Of a stretch of 64,000 nucleotides of DNA, positions 34,073-44,207 are shown one piece after another. The number at the start of each line of letters is the position of its first letter. Position 1 is the first letter of the stretch. A program made the position numbers and the translations under genes. Location of the stretch: NCBI GenBank assembly GCA_014607495.2, contig CP053150.1:13660495-13724494 (forward strand), in the 5' to 3' direction. Origin of the DNA: Carposina sasakii. Lineage: Eukaryota > Arthropoda > Insecta > Lepidoptera > Carposinidae. The notes under the pieces are model-generated. The model was not told where the DNA came from and made no database searches. It saw only the letters and a list, made by a program, of their open reading frames with translations.

Positions 34073-34086
34073 TATATATTATTATA

Positions 34087-34474
34087 GAGTGTAACAAAAG
34101 GAGCATTATTATAGCCCACCATTTCGAACCTATCATTGCTTATCAACATTTAAGCCACTCTTATAGAATTAAATTGCATCTATTATGGGATTTCTTATCA
34201 TATCATAACTAACAAAATTTATGGAATAAAGGTACTTAGAAACAGGATAAAATCACGTAAAATTCGACATTACTTATCCATATTTATTATCTAGTAAAGT
34301 GACGTAACAGTTTTAGGACATTTAAATGGATGTTAGTATTATTTCGTAACACAGCCTTGGCAACATTTACATTTTATAAATAAACATAAATTTTCCATTT
34401 GCATGTCATTATAATAAGGCTGGCCAAAGATTTTAGTTTTTAGTATCTTAAAAAGAAGAAAGCAATAAAAAGAA
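34087..34474. other. AT-rich DNA, nothing recognised
   Basis: No gene or repeat recognised. Confidence 0.35.
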
Positions 34475-34560
34475 ATCGGCGGATATTTATCGCTTCTCCA
34501 AAACCGACTTGCAAAAAGGAGGGGTTCCTATTCGACTGTGATCACGCGGTTATGGGAAAT
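34475..34560 (+). repeat. Scrap of a common lepidopteran repeat
   Basis: AAAACCGACTTGCAAAAAGG followed by AGGGGTTCCTATTCGACTGT resembles a phrase seen very often in lepidopteran intergenic DNA (AAACCGACTTC..AAAGGAGGAGGTT). This is from memory; only one copy is in this window, so it cannot be tested internally. Confidence 0.4.
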
Positions 34561-35321
34561 GATTTCATTCAATTAGGGGTTATAAGAGGAATTCGATTTT
34601 TTTAAACTTTTAATTTACTAAGATTGCGAATTTTAATCTTAATAAACTCCTTCCAATATATTGGACCAAAAAGGTCGTAAACCTTATGTTTTAAACTCTT
34701 TTTAAATAATGGCGAATTAAAACTTATCCAAGGTCTGGCACAAAAACTTATATGTATGTAGACAGCTATTAGCTAAAACTGTATTATTAATTCGCTAATG
34801 TTCTTAGTGTAGAAAATAATAAGCAACCTCCAATGTTTGAAGGTCGTAGAGATCCTTATTCTGGTAGCTTTTTACTTTTTGTCCTAATTCGTTTTGTTTG
34901 CACTAAAATTGCATATTTTTAATACACTGATGTAGATGTAACAAGAATAAAGTTTTTATAAGAGTAATTTGTTTAAGAATTCATACATTCGCAACATCTC
35001 GTGCGCACGCTCATACAAAAGACATCAACGAACGCTCATGTAACTTTTCCCAATATGTAATTCATTCATTAAATTTTAAGTTATTAGGCACTACTAAATT
35101 AACTTAATTAACCAACCAATTCAAATAACATTCACTATCATTGAGTTCCGCATTCCGTACGCAAATTAGATATTACCTACTTATTAACTGAGCTAGCTAT
35201 TACCTACATTTAAAATATAATTTACACCGAATGTGCGAAAAAGTCACCCAACGTGTCGCCGACGCAAATGCAACAGATTGTGTAACAAAAACAATTACGC
35301 TATTAAAAAATAAAGTAAAAA
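34561..35321. other. AT-rich DNA upstream (plus sense) of the CpG island
   Basis: No gene or repeat recognised. If the minus-strand exon next to it is real, this would be the start of its first intron. Confidence 0.3.
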
Positions 35322-35407
35322 ACTCACCGCCTGCAAAAACTCTTTGGTGAAAGTCGCCTTCGCGAAGCTATTTGCAGGCGTCCAACACAATATTGGCACT
35401 ATACACT
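35322..35407 (-). other. Possible untranslated first exon and splice donor
   Basis: On the minus strand an arthropod initiator-like TTTCAGTG (plus 35402-35409) precedes about 80 bases that end GCAGGCG|GTGAGT; the donor hexamer is plus 35322-35327. No ATG-led long frame occurs, so it would be a 5' untranslated exon spliced to a distant exon. An RGWYV-type GGACG lies downstream of the initiator but about 3 bases off the usual DPE spacing. No downstream exon could be identified, so this is inference from signals only. Confidence 0.35.
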
Positions 35408-35600
35408 GAAACGCACTGTCATTAAAAAAAAGAAAATGCACGGAGTTCGATTTTCAAATTCGGGATACGATCCTGGATTCGCGGCAGACGTCAGTGGGTC
35501 GCGCGCTGCGGCGGCGGGCGGGCGCGCGGGTCGGCTCACGGCAAGAGACTGCGCGCGCGACTCCCACCATGGGCGCCCGAAATACTAATCACCTTGCTAT
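35408..35600 (-). promoter_or_regulatory. CpG-rich island, promoter candidate
   Basis: The densest GC stretch in the window: GTCGCGCGCTGCGGCGGCGG, GCGGGCGCGCGGGTCGG and GACTGCGCGCGCGACTCC occur within 100 bp, in AT-rich surroundings. Many intact CpGs suggest unmethylated or selected DNA. It sits just upstream (minus sense) of the possible initiator and donor. It could serve a gene on either strand. The only frames across it are short, e.g. a 38-codon minus-strand frame, and are not convincing. Confidence 0.45.
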
Positions 35601-36080
35601 CGAGACGTGATTGTCGTGCAAGGCATGAGATGTAGCGATCTCTAGCTTGTATGAACGTAGAGATATTTCAATAGGCAATTAATTAATTAAGGGAAATATT
35701 TCATATTTGCATTTAATTCAGAAATGTCAATATTTCAGTGATCGACGATCAAAGTAATTAAATAAAAAAGTCGCAACACAACTAGTTTATTCGGCTGCTA
35801 TTTAGACCACACATAAAATGAGTAAAACGGATCTAGAAGGCGGCATATCATTTCTTTTACAAAATGGTTAAGGTCATTAAAACGACCTATCTGAGGTCGG
35901 AATTCTGTGACGTCAACTTTGGAAGCCATTTTGCTCTCCGGTGAATATGAAATAACCTTTCGTGTCTTGCGGAATTATCGATGATTAATAGTTTTGCAAC
36001 AATTCTGATGATCATGTAGAGTGCAATATTTCCACTAATCTGCCGAATATCGGGGTTGCAAAATAAATGACTTACAATAA
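35601..36080. other. AT-rich DNA, nothing recognised
   Basis: No gene or repeat recognised. Flanks the CpG island on the other side. Confidence 0.35.
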
Positions 36081-36237
36081 ATACATACAAATAATCTACG
36101 CCTTTATCCCTTACGGGGTAGGCAGAGCACCAAGGGGCAATAGGACCACATGGTGCCACTTCTGACCAATTTTGAGGGTATAGTTGAGATTTAAAGTTCG
36201 GTTAGTAGTAACAGGTTGTCAGCCCATCGCCTACAAA
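36081..36237 (-). mobile_element. Retroelement family S1 copy, 5'-truncated
   Basis: Reverse complement ends CTCTGCCTACCCCGTAAGGG, AAAGGCGTAGATT and TTGTATGTAT. It stops at the block CAGCCCATCGCCTAC, about 100 bp shorter than the 10.7- and 33.2-kb copies. The minus-strand open frame 35887-36159 runs into it and carries the same CSAYPVRDKG phrase. Confidence 0.8.
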
Positions 36238-36887
36238 TAAATTACTTACCTACTTATATTTTTAAGTTCACGTTAAAATAATTTATTTTCGCTATGTATT
36301 TTATATAATTTATGCGCCTACATAAAATAACAACATAAAAACGTCTGCCTAACGTTAACCGTATGTACCTAGAAATACTTCACTGCATGAGTTTCACTCA
36401 AAGATATCAACTAGCTCTATCAAGATATTCTTGCATAAACTAAACTACAGTAAAATTAAAATAAAAACGTTCACCCATATTCTTAGAAACTGGCATACCA
36501 ATATTTATCGTATAAATCTACAATATTAGTTTACTTGATTATTATCAACAATCAAAGCCAGACAGCAAAAACTTCGCATCTCCAAGGTTATGATAGGTTT
36601 CCCCCTTTATTGAAGGAAAAAATACGCACTGGAATCTCTAGGTCACCTTCTTAGTTCGGTCCTTCAGTTCAAGTCAGTTTAAGATGCTGTACTATGATAT
36701 GCAGAATAAAATTGTGTTAAAAATAAGGGTACTAAGCAATATATAACAAAAATAACTGTTGAAATGGCGCAAGTGGCGCTCTTTCATAATATGATAGTCT
36801 TTCATAAATGTTTTACCAAATACGAATCATATCCGTAAATATGTCACAAAAATTAATATACATAACTATATAGTTATATTTCTATGA
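36238..36887. other. AT-rich DNA, nothing recognised
   Basis: No gene or repeat recognised. Confidence 0.35.
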
Positions 36888-37612
36888 CATCATCCTCAGC
36901 CTATTGCAGTCCACTGCTGGACGTAGGCCTCCCCCAGGGCACGTCACAAGTAGGGTTGCCACCGTCCCGCGTGGCGCGGGACGTCCCGTTTTCAGGGTCT
37001 AAATAACGCGTCCTGCTTTGAGTGTCTGCGGGACGCCAAATGTCCCGTTTTCAGGTTATCCTTCCAGTTGATAAAAAAAAAACTATCTTTTAAATGATTA
37101 TGGCGCAGCGCAGAGCATGTCTTAAATTTTAATTTTTACAAGAGAGTTCTTAAATATTCAATAATGTATTAGTTTCATCTACTTGTTACCATTGACGAAT
37201 CTTTGAATCATAAATGAAACATCCGAATTTATAAGTAGTATTTTGAGTGACATACCTTTAGGTATTTTTAGACCTCTATTTGCTATGGATTATCACGAAA
37301 TAATTATTTCTTTATGAAAAAATTTACTAAAATTGACCATTTGTAGGTGTCCCGTTTTTCTTGCTCTGGTCCCGCAAATTTAACCCCGCTGTCCCACAAA
37401 TCTGTGTATAAGAGTTGGCAACCCTAGTCACAAGAGTTCCTTGGGGGGTATTTGCCCATAGTCACCACGCTGGGCAGGCGGGTTGGTGACCGCAGTTTGT
37501 TGTCAACACGGGAGGCGCTGCTGTCCACCTCCCGGAAACCCTTTATCGCCTCATACGATACCCACGGGCAGACATGGGATGGTACGAATTCTACTCTGCC
37601 GGCACCACGTGG
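36888..37612 (-). mobile_element. Family E LINE-tail copy, split by a MITE
   Basis: Two parts, 36888-36950 and 37427-37612, join into one family E copy once the inserted element between them is ignored. The 3' end (at the left) is the TGGACTGCAATAGGCTGAGG..ATGATG tail with the GEAYVQQWTA-coding phrase. The rest matches 39311-39520 and 43950-44206: TATTTGCCCATAGTCACC, GACCGCAGTTTG, ACACGGGAGGCGCTGCTG, CACCTCCCGGAAACCC and GCCGGCACCACGTGG. Open frames at 37424-37739 on both strands are by-products. Confidence 0.88.
36951..37426. mobile_element. hAT-like MITE inserted in family E
   Basis: Begins TAGGGTTGCCACCG and ends GAGTTGGCAACCCTA, giving imperfect inverted termini TAGGGTTGCCA/TGGCAACCCTA. 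GTCACAAG occurs directly before (36943-36950) and after (37427-37434), an 8-bp target-site duplication, the hallmark of hAT elements. The family E copy at 39.3 kb gives the empty site (GCCACAAGACTG). Internal motifs GTCCCGTTTTCAGG recur. 476 bp, no transposase. Orientation is arbitrary. Confidence 0.93.
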
Positions 37613-39300
37613 CCATATAAGAACACAAATAATAGAATTTGAAAGATTTATAATTGATATTTTGCCCGATTTTTCCATGCGAAAAGCTACAAGAAAAGTA
37701 GCACACAGCAATGGGTACAAGTATATTAATAAAAAATAAGCAATAAATAAAAGAAGCTTTTATAAAATTAAGACAATTAAAATTATAAGGAAAGCTTGAT
37801 TGCTCTGGTAATTATATTATAATAAACACTCTTATGCTGTAACAATGGGACCTGCCACACTTAATTATCTACAAGTGAGGTGCCAAAACTTAGACAATAA
37901 TGTCAGGGCCTCCAAAAGTGCAAAGTGACACTTTAATTACATGTATAGATGACTGTATGTGCGTCCCAATACCACAGCTAACAAGCAAAATGGTGGTAAA
38001 ACTTGAAATGAAATAGGCAGTAAAAAGAATAAATAAAGAAAAAAGACTCATCTTCACAAAAATATTCATAAGTTTGTGTTGAATTTGGTTTGTGTTATAT
38101 GATTTTACTTACTAATTGAATTATTCTTTAAACACTGGGTTTCTTAGTTTCATAATAATGTATATCTACAATAATTTTGAACCTTCTAAATAAGTTAAGA
38201 AAAGTCATTTTAAATTATTACGCATATCATGCCATTTGTATGGGGCTATGTAATCTATATTTCCGAAAATCAGCCAGCTCTCAGCATTTTGTTCAAATGT
38301 TATTGCTAATGAATTCTAAACCTAAACATTTGCTACTGCACAGTAACTCTACTGTGTCATAGTCACTCACAGGTTCGTCAGTAGACTTGTCGCAAGAGAT
38401 CGATTCAAAGGCGCCTCAGCTAGACAAGTGGGCCAATGTCAGCGTGATGCACTGTAGGCGGCTGACACACTCGCATGGGATGCGCGAGATGAAATAACCT
38501 TGTGCACTGTCATCATGTAGACTGTGGATGATTTGGGTCTATGTAAAATCCAGTCTAAAAAGAAAGTTTAGATACTAGGAATTAATTAGCAATTACGGTC
38601 ACTATTGAAATGGAAAGTGATTAAAATTGTAAATGCCTTGAACACATTGTTCGTAAGATTTATTTTGTCTGGCTTGCATGACCTTATGGGTGGGGGAAAA
38701 AAATTGATTTTTACGCTGAAAAGTTAATATAACTACCCACGATTATGAAGAAGGTGATCGAATGTATGTTTCTATGTGACATTAATTAGTAGTTTTACTA
38801 GCTACGCGATGATTGTATAATATTCAGGGTCTTTGCGGAGTGTAGTGGATAGCGTCCTTTGAATCACTCAGCTTAAGACGTTCATTGTTACATCAGATTA
38901 GTGACTCATTCACACATTTGGGATTCAGGTCTCAGTTTAAATAATACCGCTAAACTAACTTGAAAATGTACGCGATCTTATTTAAACTCCTATGCAAAGA
39001 AAGCATGTGAATATATAAGCGACACGCGACGCATATTAGTATAGCTAAATTTTCCATCACGAAAATAAAAGCTTAGCTTTACTTTTCACAGCAATGAGTT
39101 AACGTGATTCATTCTGCACTTACTATTTCCCTTATTATACAGGGTTTAGCAAAAATATTATGCGAAATGCTATGAACATAGCCCTATAGCAGGTATACCG
39201 CTTTTGTTTCAGCCTGTATAAACTTTGAGTCAGTTTGTCTGATATATAGGCGTCTTCTCAAAACAATTAATTGTCCATTTCCATTAGGTAACATGGTGGC
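37613..39300. other. Unique DNA; one weak exon-like patch
   Basis: No gene recognised. On the minus strand about 38365-38520 is richer in GC and ends ACGAACCT|GTGAGTGACT, a possible splice donor, with a ~45-codon open frame (not ATG-led) that closes before the donor. Too weak to call an exon. The rest is AT-rich. Confidence 0.3.
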
Positions 39301-39310
39301 TTGGTTACTT

Positions 39311-39520
39311 CATCATCATCATCATCAGCCTATTGCAGACCACTGCTGGACATAGGCCTCCCCCAAGGCAACGCCACAAGACTGCCATGGGGGGTATTTG
39401 CCCATAGTCACCGCAGTTTGTATTTTGGACTATGTTGTCAACACGGGAGGCACTGCTGCCCACCTCCCGGAAACCCTAATCGCCTCGTACGATACCCACG
39501 GGCAGATATGGGGGCAGACA
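39311..39520 (-). mobile_element. Family E copy with 10-bp TSD
   Basis: TTGGTTACTT at 39301-39310 and again at 39521-39530 marks both ends exactly. On the minus strand the copy ends CAGCAGTGGTCTGCAATAGG then a (GAT)n tail. The 5' end is truncated inside the GCCCGTGGGTATCGTACGAG block, as expected for LINE-type insertion. It lacks the middle CACGCTGGGCAGGCGGGTTGG stretch of the other two copies. Confidence 0.9.
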
Positions 39521-39530
39521 TTGGTTACTT

Positions 39531-40784
39531 ATTCCAAGTAAAATAAACAAATACCTAAGTCAGTCGCCCACAAATAACTAATAGCTTACTCCTTTGTGTA
39601 AAGTACATTCTTGATACCATCTTCTAATGAAAAACTCTTCTGACATTCGAGTACATTAATCAGGATCCGAATTTTGCAACGTAACGTACACAAAAAACAC
39701 TCAATGGAGACCAATATCAGTCACTTGACTTAATACTATTTAAACATTGTAAAAAACAAAACCAATCGTCACTGATTCTGCTCCTAGGGCTTCGGGAAAA
39801 CCGATCTCATATTTTGTGACGTGTCAACGATCTTAGTCAGATCTCGAGTCAAGGTGGTATAGCGTAAATGGTTTTAGTCGGAAGGTCCTATTCAAACAAT
39901 CTACTTTTGGCTGCTGCATAAGAAATCCCGTATTTATTAATCTTTTGTAATTAAGTTTTGATTCAAGTTTAAGTACCTAACCTTCACCACTCAACCATTG
40001 TAGAAGAACTCTTGTGTACCGGTAATGATAAGTTCCCCTTTACTTGGTCAGCCAACTTTCTTCAAATTATAGAACATAAACATTTGCGACTTTTTGTTGG
40101 GATATCAGAAAAAGATGTTTTACCTTATAGCAGTCAAAAATCTTTTAAACATACCTACCTAGGTACCTAGAATAACTGATAAAATAACAATAGAAATAGA
40201 GTTAAATCAAATAGAAATTGAGTTAAATCAGACATCCTAATTAACAGTAAATGCGATTGTGGGGCATTCGTATATATGTATAAAGCTTATCTCCGAAATG
40301 GCGATGGGATTGTTATATTTACCTTTAGGCAACCGTATATGATCGGCCTTAGAAACACAGCATCATTTACCTTGGTTATTCCTTGGAAAATATACCGAAT
40401 TTCGCGAAGAATCACTGTTTAGATATGCTAATGTTATCGTCATGATCTTGGCCAGGTCTCGCCTTTTCCCGTTGTTGGTGTAATGATGACATGGTATTGA
40501 CCCTTTACCGCAGTGTGGGTCATATGTAAAACTTATACCAGTTTAGTGTTTTTTTGTTCCTACAGCCTTTTAAAGTCAATCTCAAGTTATATGAAATGAA
40601 CTATCACCGGTACATGTGACTAGGTAACATATAATACACATATATAAGTTAAACAGTAGCACAACTGGTCATATTGTCATCATTGCTTGGGGGCCAACTC
40701 TCGATAAATCTGTAGTTGGAACGAAGCCGAAACGGAACCGTTCGTTGTAGACGCTCAGAACAAAGCAATAATTACTTTATAGTG
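39531..40784. other. Unique DNA, nothing recognised
   Basis: No gene or repeat recognised. A local duplication ATAGAAATAGAGTTAAATCA then AATAGAAATTGAGTTAAATCA lies near 40190-40230. Confidence 0.35.
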
Positions 40785-40990
40785 ACGTAATTGGCTGCTT
40801 GCGACGCCATAGGTCCTGGGTTCGAATCCCGGTAGGTGCAAACATTGATATGATGAATATCGATATTTGTTTCGAGTCATGGATGTTTCTATACTTATCT
40901 ATGTATTTATATACCGTTGCTTAGTACCCACGACACAAGACCTTAGAGATCTTAATGTGGGACTAGGTTAATATGTTGTGTAGTGTGTGA
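40785..40990 (+). mobile_element. SINE-b copy with damaged head
   Basis: Carries box B GGGTTCGAATCCC (40818-40830), the CATTGATATGATGAATATCG body, TTAGTACCCACGACACAAG and the GTAGTGTGTGA tail. The box A part of the head is deleted: GTGACGTAATTGGCTGCTTG stands where the 11.4-kb copy has a longer head. It could not be transcribed from its own full promoter. Confidence 0.85.
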
Positions 40991-41324
40991 AAAAAAATTA
41001 GACACATTTCAGCACGAGACAGATATTTGTTTTTATTCTATCATACTCGCGACCGATGCGTTTTAAAATATACCTTATTACTCAAGCGGTAAGTATATAT
41101 TAATATAGTATATATTAACGGTTCTTTAGTGGTTGCGTTTCAGCTCAAAATTTTTCAAGAAATGCTTGTCTGTGCATATCTGTGTCCACGGTTCATAATG
41201 CTGTAAAGCGCGCTCTATTGTATACTCTTTGATAGGCACCTAATTATTTCTAATTTTAAAGGGACTAATATTTATCTGCCTATGGCTATGGGCAAAAAAC
41301 CCCTTATGGCATATAAGCCTTATG
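40991..41324. other. Unique DNA, small inverted repeat
   Basis: TATATATTAATATAG then TATATTAACG near 41092-41120 forms a short AT palindrome. Nothing else recognised. Confidence 0.35.
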
Positions 41325-41382
41325 GTGTGCCCTGATGGAAGCCTACGCCCAGCAGTGGACTGCACGAGGCCAATGCGTAAAC
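41325..41382 (+). pseudogene. RTE-like LINE tail scrap
   Basis: One frame reads LMEAYAQQWTARG, a diverged form of LGEAYVQQWTAIG. It stops right before the M1 element and has lost the (GAT)n tail. Confidence 0.65.
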
Positions 41383-41388
41383 TCTATA

Positions 41389-41648
41389 CAGGATGTAACA
41401 AAAGGGGTATGTTAAGCGAAAAGCTATGAAAATAGCCCAACATAGAGAACCTATTCCCAAATTTTGAGACTCTAAATCAAATGTTAATTTCTCCAATTAG
41501 TATGAAGAATTCCCAAACAACTCGGGAATGTTCATACAATCTTGAAAAATAAACATGTGATTTCGAGTCTTAAATTTTGGGTATAGGTTCCTTATAATTG
41601 TCTATATTCATAGCTTTTTGCTTAACATACCCTTTTTGTTACATCCTG
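41389..41648. mobile_element. MITE family M1, complete
   Basis: Starts CAGGATGTAACAAAAGGGG and ends CCCTTTTTGTTACATCCTG, with TA on both sides (41387-41388 and 41649-41650). The inverted arms extend about 85 bp each with roughly 15 % mismatch (..TTAAGCGAAAAGCTATG.. / ..CATAGCTTTTTGCTTAA..). The centre folds again: GTATGAAGAATTCCC with GGGAATGTTCATAC. The whole 260-bp element is a foldback without coding capacity. TA target and CAGG ends suggest mobilisation by a Tc1/mariner-type transposase. Confidence 0.9.
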
Positions 41649-41650
41649 TA

Positions 41651-41947
41651 TATGCTATTTAAGAAGAAGAATTCGTTCATGATTGATTATAATCCACGAG
41701 AAAATAATGTTCCATTTTAATTAAAAGCTCTTTATCAGCCATTACGCCTACTTCCATTATCTAAACATATTCCAAGGTTCAATTGTTCCTGTATCACTTT
41801 ATTTAGAATCAGCTCCTATAGAATTGAAATTGAGACTTAAAAATCAGTTCATTAGATACACTAATGAATGATGTAACTTGGTGCAATCAATGCATTCATG
41901 CGATGCTCAAATTGTAGGTTTACTTGAAATTTAAAATATATTGTAAA
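41651..41947. other. AT-rich DNA, nothing recognised
   Basis: No gene or repeat recognised. Confidence 0.35.
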
Positions 41948-42057
41948 TCTCAACTATACCCTCGAAATTGGTCAGAAGTAGCACCATGTGGTTCTATCGG
42001 CCCTTGGTGCTCTGCCTACCTCGTAAGGGATAAAGGCGTGATTGTATGTATGTATGT
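41948..42057 (+). mobile_element. Retroelement family S1 copy, 5'-truncated
   Basis: CTATACCCTCGAAATTGGTC, AGCACCATGTGGTTCTATCG, GGTGCTCTGCCTACCTCGTA, AAAGGCGTGATTGTATG and a clean (TATG)n tail. In plus orientation, so it shows the 3' end directly: the tail matches the GGCGTGATT..TATGTATGTATG end of the 49-kb LINE. Confidence 0.85.
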
Positions 42058-42879
42058 TAAAAATATAGGCGAACTTAATGCTGTATAGCATTCTCTTCCA
42101 GTTTACCAGTATTGCTGGAGATAATTTTGAGTATAGTGCTCTGCTCTTTATAATATAAAACTTAATTAGATATTAAAATAACATAATTATAAATTAATAA
42201 ATCCAAACATAAACACACAGAAAGACAAAATAATTAATCTGAAAGAAAATATCTAAGATAATATTATAATAAGTCAGTTAATATACAAGTTAAATGCTTA
42301 CTAACTTGACTTGAGAAGCCTTAAGTCAAAACTCTTATAAGTACCTACTTACTTACTCATCATTTAATAGTTTGAGAACCGCTACACTTTATACTGAACC
42401 CAATACATCTGTTATTTTCAATATGTTCGTCATTACATTACCAATAATATTGTTACACTATAAGACAGCTCGGTTTAATATATCATGTGTCGTGTACTTA
42501 TGTTAGTATTCATAGAAATGTGTATAAGTAGTTTAATATATACCAGTTTTTTATATTACATTCGATGACATATTACAATATAATGTTATAAAAATTTCAT
42601 ATCTGTGAGTCAATTACCTCATGCCAAGGTAAAAACGAGTAAAATGTACCAATGTACTCCTCCGTGAGGACTTAAATTTAAGATTTGCATAAATAAGAGT
42701 ACAAATGAATGTTTAATAAAATACTGTAATTCAATTCAAACATTGTTTCCGTACGTTCAAGCAGAACAAGTTAAAACGCAGGTAGCCTGTCACACGACCA
42801 CAGGATAAATGAAAATATTTCGAAATTCAGTAAATCAACGTTAATAATTTGATTGTAGATAAAATTTTGTGTGCCCGTA
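42058..42879. other. Very AT-rich DNA
   Basis: No gene or repeat recognised. Confidence 0.35.
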
Positions 42880-42940
42880 GCATGTTAGGCTCACCGCGTG
42901 GGCTTATAATAGGCCGACAGGTGGAAAGTGGCAACATAAT
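42880..42940 (+). repeat. Family C copy, diverged
   Basis: GTTAGGCTCACCGCGTGGG, TTATAATAGGCCGACAGG and TGGAAAGTGG parallel the better copy at 22443-22513. Confidence 0.5.
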
Positions 42941-42983
42941 ATTATTCTATTCAACCTTTATAATGTCATTATGACTACCTATA

Positions 42984-43230
42984 CAGGGTGTAACAAAAAG
43001 GGTATGTTAAGCGAAAAGCTATGTAAATAGCCCACTGAAAGGAACCTACCCACAAAATTTACATTTTTATTTTTTCAGATAGTATGGAGAATTCCTAAAC
43101 AATTTAGGAATGTTCATACAATCTGGAAAAATAAACATGCGATTTCGAGTCTCAAATTTTGGAAATAGGTTCTCTATAGTGGGCTATTTACATAGCTTTT
43201 CGGTTAACATACTCTTTCTGTTACAGCCTG
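42984..43230. mobile_element. MITE family M1, complete
   Basis: Starts CAGGGTGTAACAAAAAGGG and ends GAAAGAGTATGTTAACC in reverse (plus: ..GTTACAGCCTG), with TA at 42982-42983 and 43231-43232. Same structure as 41389-41648, about 1.3 kb away. The arms hold GTTAAGCGAAAAGCTATG and CATAGCTTTTCGGTTAAC. Non-coding. Confidence 0.9.
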
Positions 43231-43232
43231 TA

Positions 43233-43949
43233 TATGCATGGCATAAAACTATTTTATTCGGTACTAATTAAAATGCTCTACGTATTTTATATTGCTCATT
43301 GCGAATATTTGTAGGTATTAGACAAATATAATGTATAAGTGGAATAAAGACCTTCTGCCCCTAAACCTGTGATAAATACTGAATAAATCTTGCTGCGATC
43401 ATTATTGAAATTGCAATAATTAATTATATAAAGTGATTTTGGACATTTTTCTAATTTTAAACCTATTTTACCATTGTTATTAGTACACTGTGGCGCGGTA
43501 CAAGATAAGAGGTCCCTTTTAAGGTGTAGCGAGTTCTTTGACCCGTGTTAGACCATATTTTCCTTCCACCCGTGTGACATCATGCGATCCTGTTAAGGAC
43601 ATGCCAAGAATAATATTAATCTAACAGTGTTTTTAATGTTTGACACAATTTTTTGCAAGTTTATCATCTACAGTTTTGTTTCTAATTTTTGACTAACAAG
43701 TCCATTCAAACTCCGCATTCACTATGGGTATGTAACTCCGTATGTAAAATCCTTCGAAACTTCAATAGAAGTATGAATACAATCATTTGAATCAACATCA
43801 TACAACATCATTATTAATTAAATCTATCTAAAAATAAATCCCTAAGATAAGATATCGATTTTATATAGGTGATAACCACTAGCCTCTAGCTTTGTAACTT
43901 TCTAACATGCAAACAAAAAAAAAATTTTAAACGTACTATAGTTTGTATG
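43233..43949. other. AT-rich DNA, nothing recognised
   Basis: No gene recognised. CATTCACTATGGGTATG near 43717-43734 repeats the arm of the family D hairpin once, without its partner. Confidence 0.35.
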
Positions 43950-44202
43950 CCACGTGGTGCCGGCAGAGTAGAATTCGTACCACCTTATGTCTGCCTGTGG
44001 GTATCGTACGAGGCGATTAAGGGTTTCCGGGAGGTGGGCAGCAGCGCCTCCCGTATTGGCAACATAGTCCAAAATACAAACTGCGGTCACCAACCCGCCT
44101 GCCCAGCGTGGTGACTATGGGCAAGTAACCCCCATGGCAGTCTTGTAGCGTGCCCTGGGGGAGGCCTACGTCCAGCAGTGGACTGCAATAGGCTGATGAT
44201 GA
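43950..44202 (+). mobile_element. Family E copy, longest uninterrupted
   Basis: Runs from CCACGTGGTGCCGGCAGAG through CGTACGAGGCGATTAAGGG, CTCCCGTATTGGCAACATAG, AACCCGCCTGCCCAGCGTGG to GGGGGAGGCCTACGTCCAG, CAGTGGACTGCAATAGG and a (GAT)n tail. The last part has the GEAYVQQWTA-coding phrase. Possible 9-bp target-site duplication TTTGTATGC directly left (43942-43950 area) and right (44209-44217) of the copy; see the nested-order finding. Confidence 0.85.
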
Positions 44203-44207
44203 TGATA

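Noticed and set aside
33697..34136. Minus-strand frames of 95 and 93 codons
   Set aside because: They are inside the SINE-a copy bounded by its target-site duplication; the same frame appears at 14773-14964.
37424..37739. Overlapping ~95-codon frames on both strands
   Set aside because: They fall within the family E repeat; equivalent frames appear at the other E copies (39301-39546, 43902-44268).
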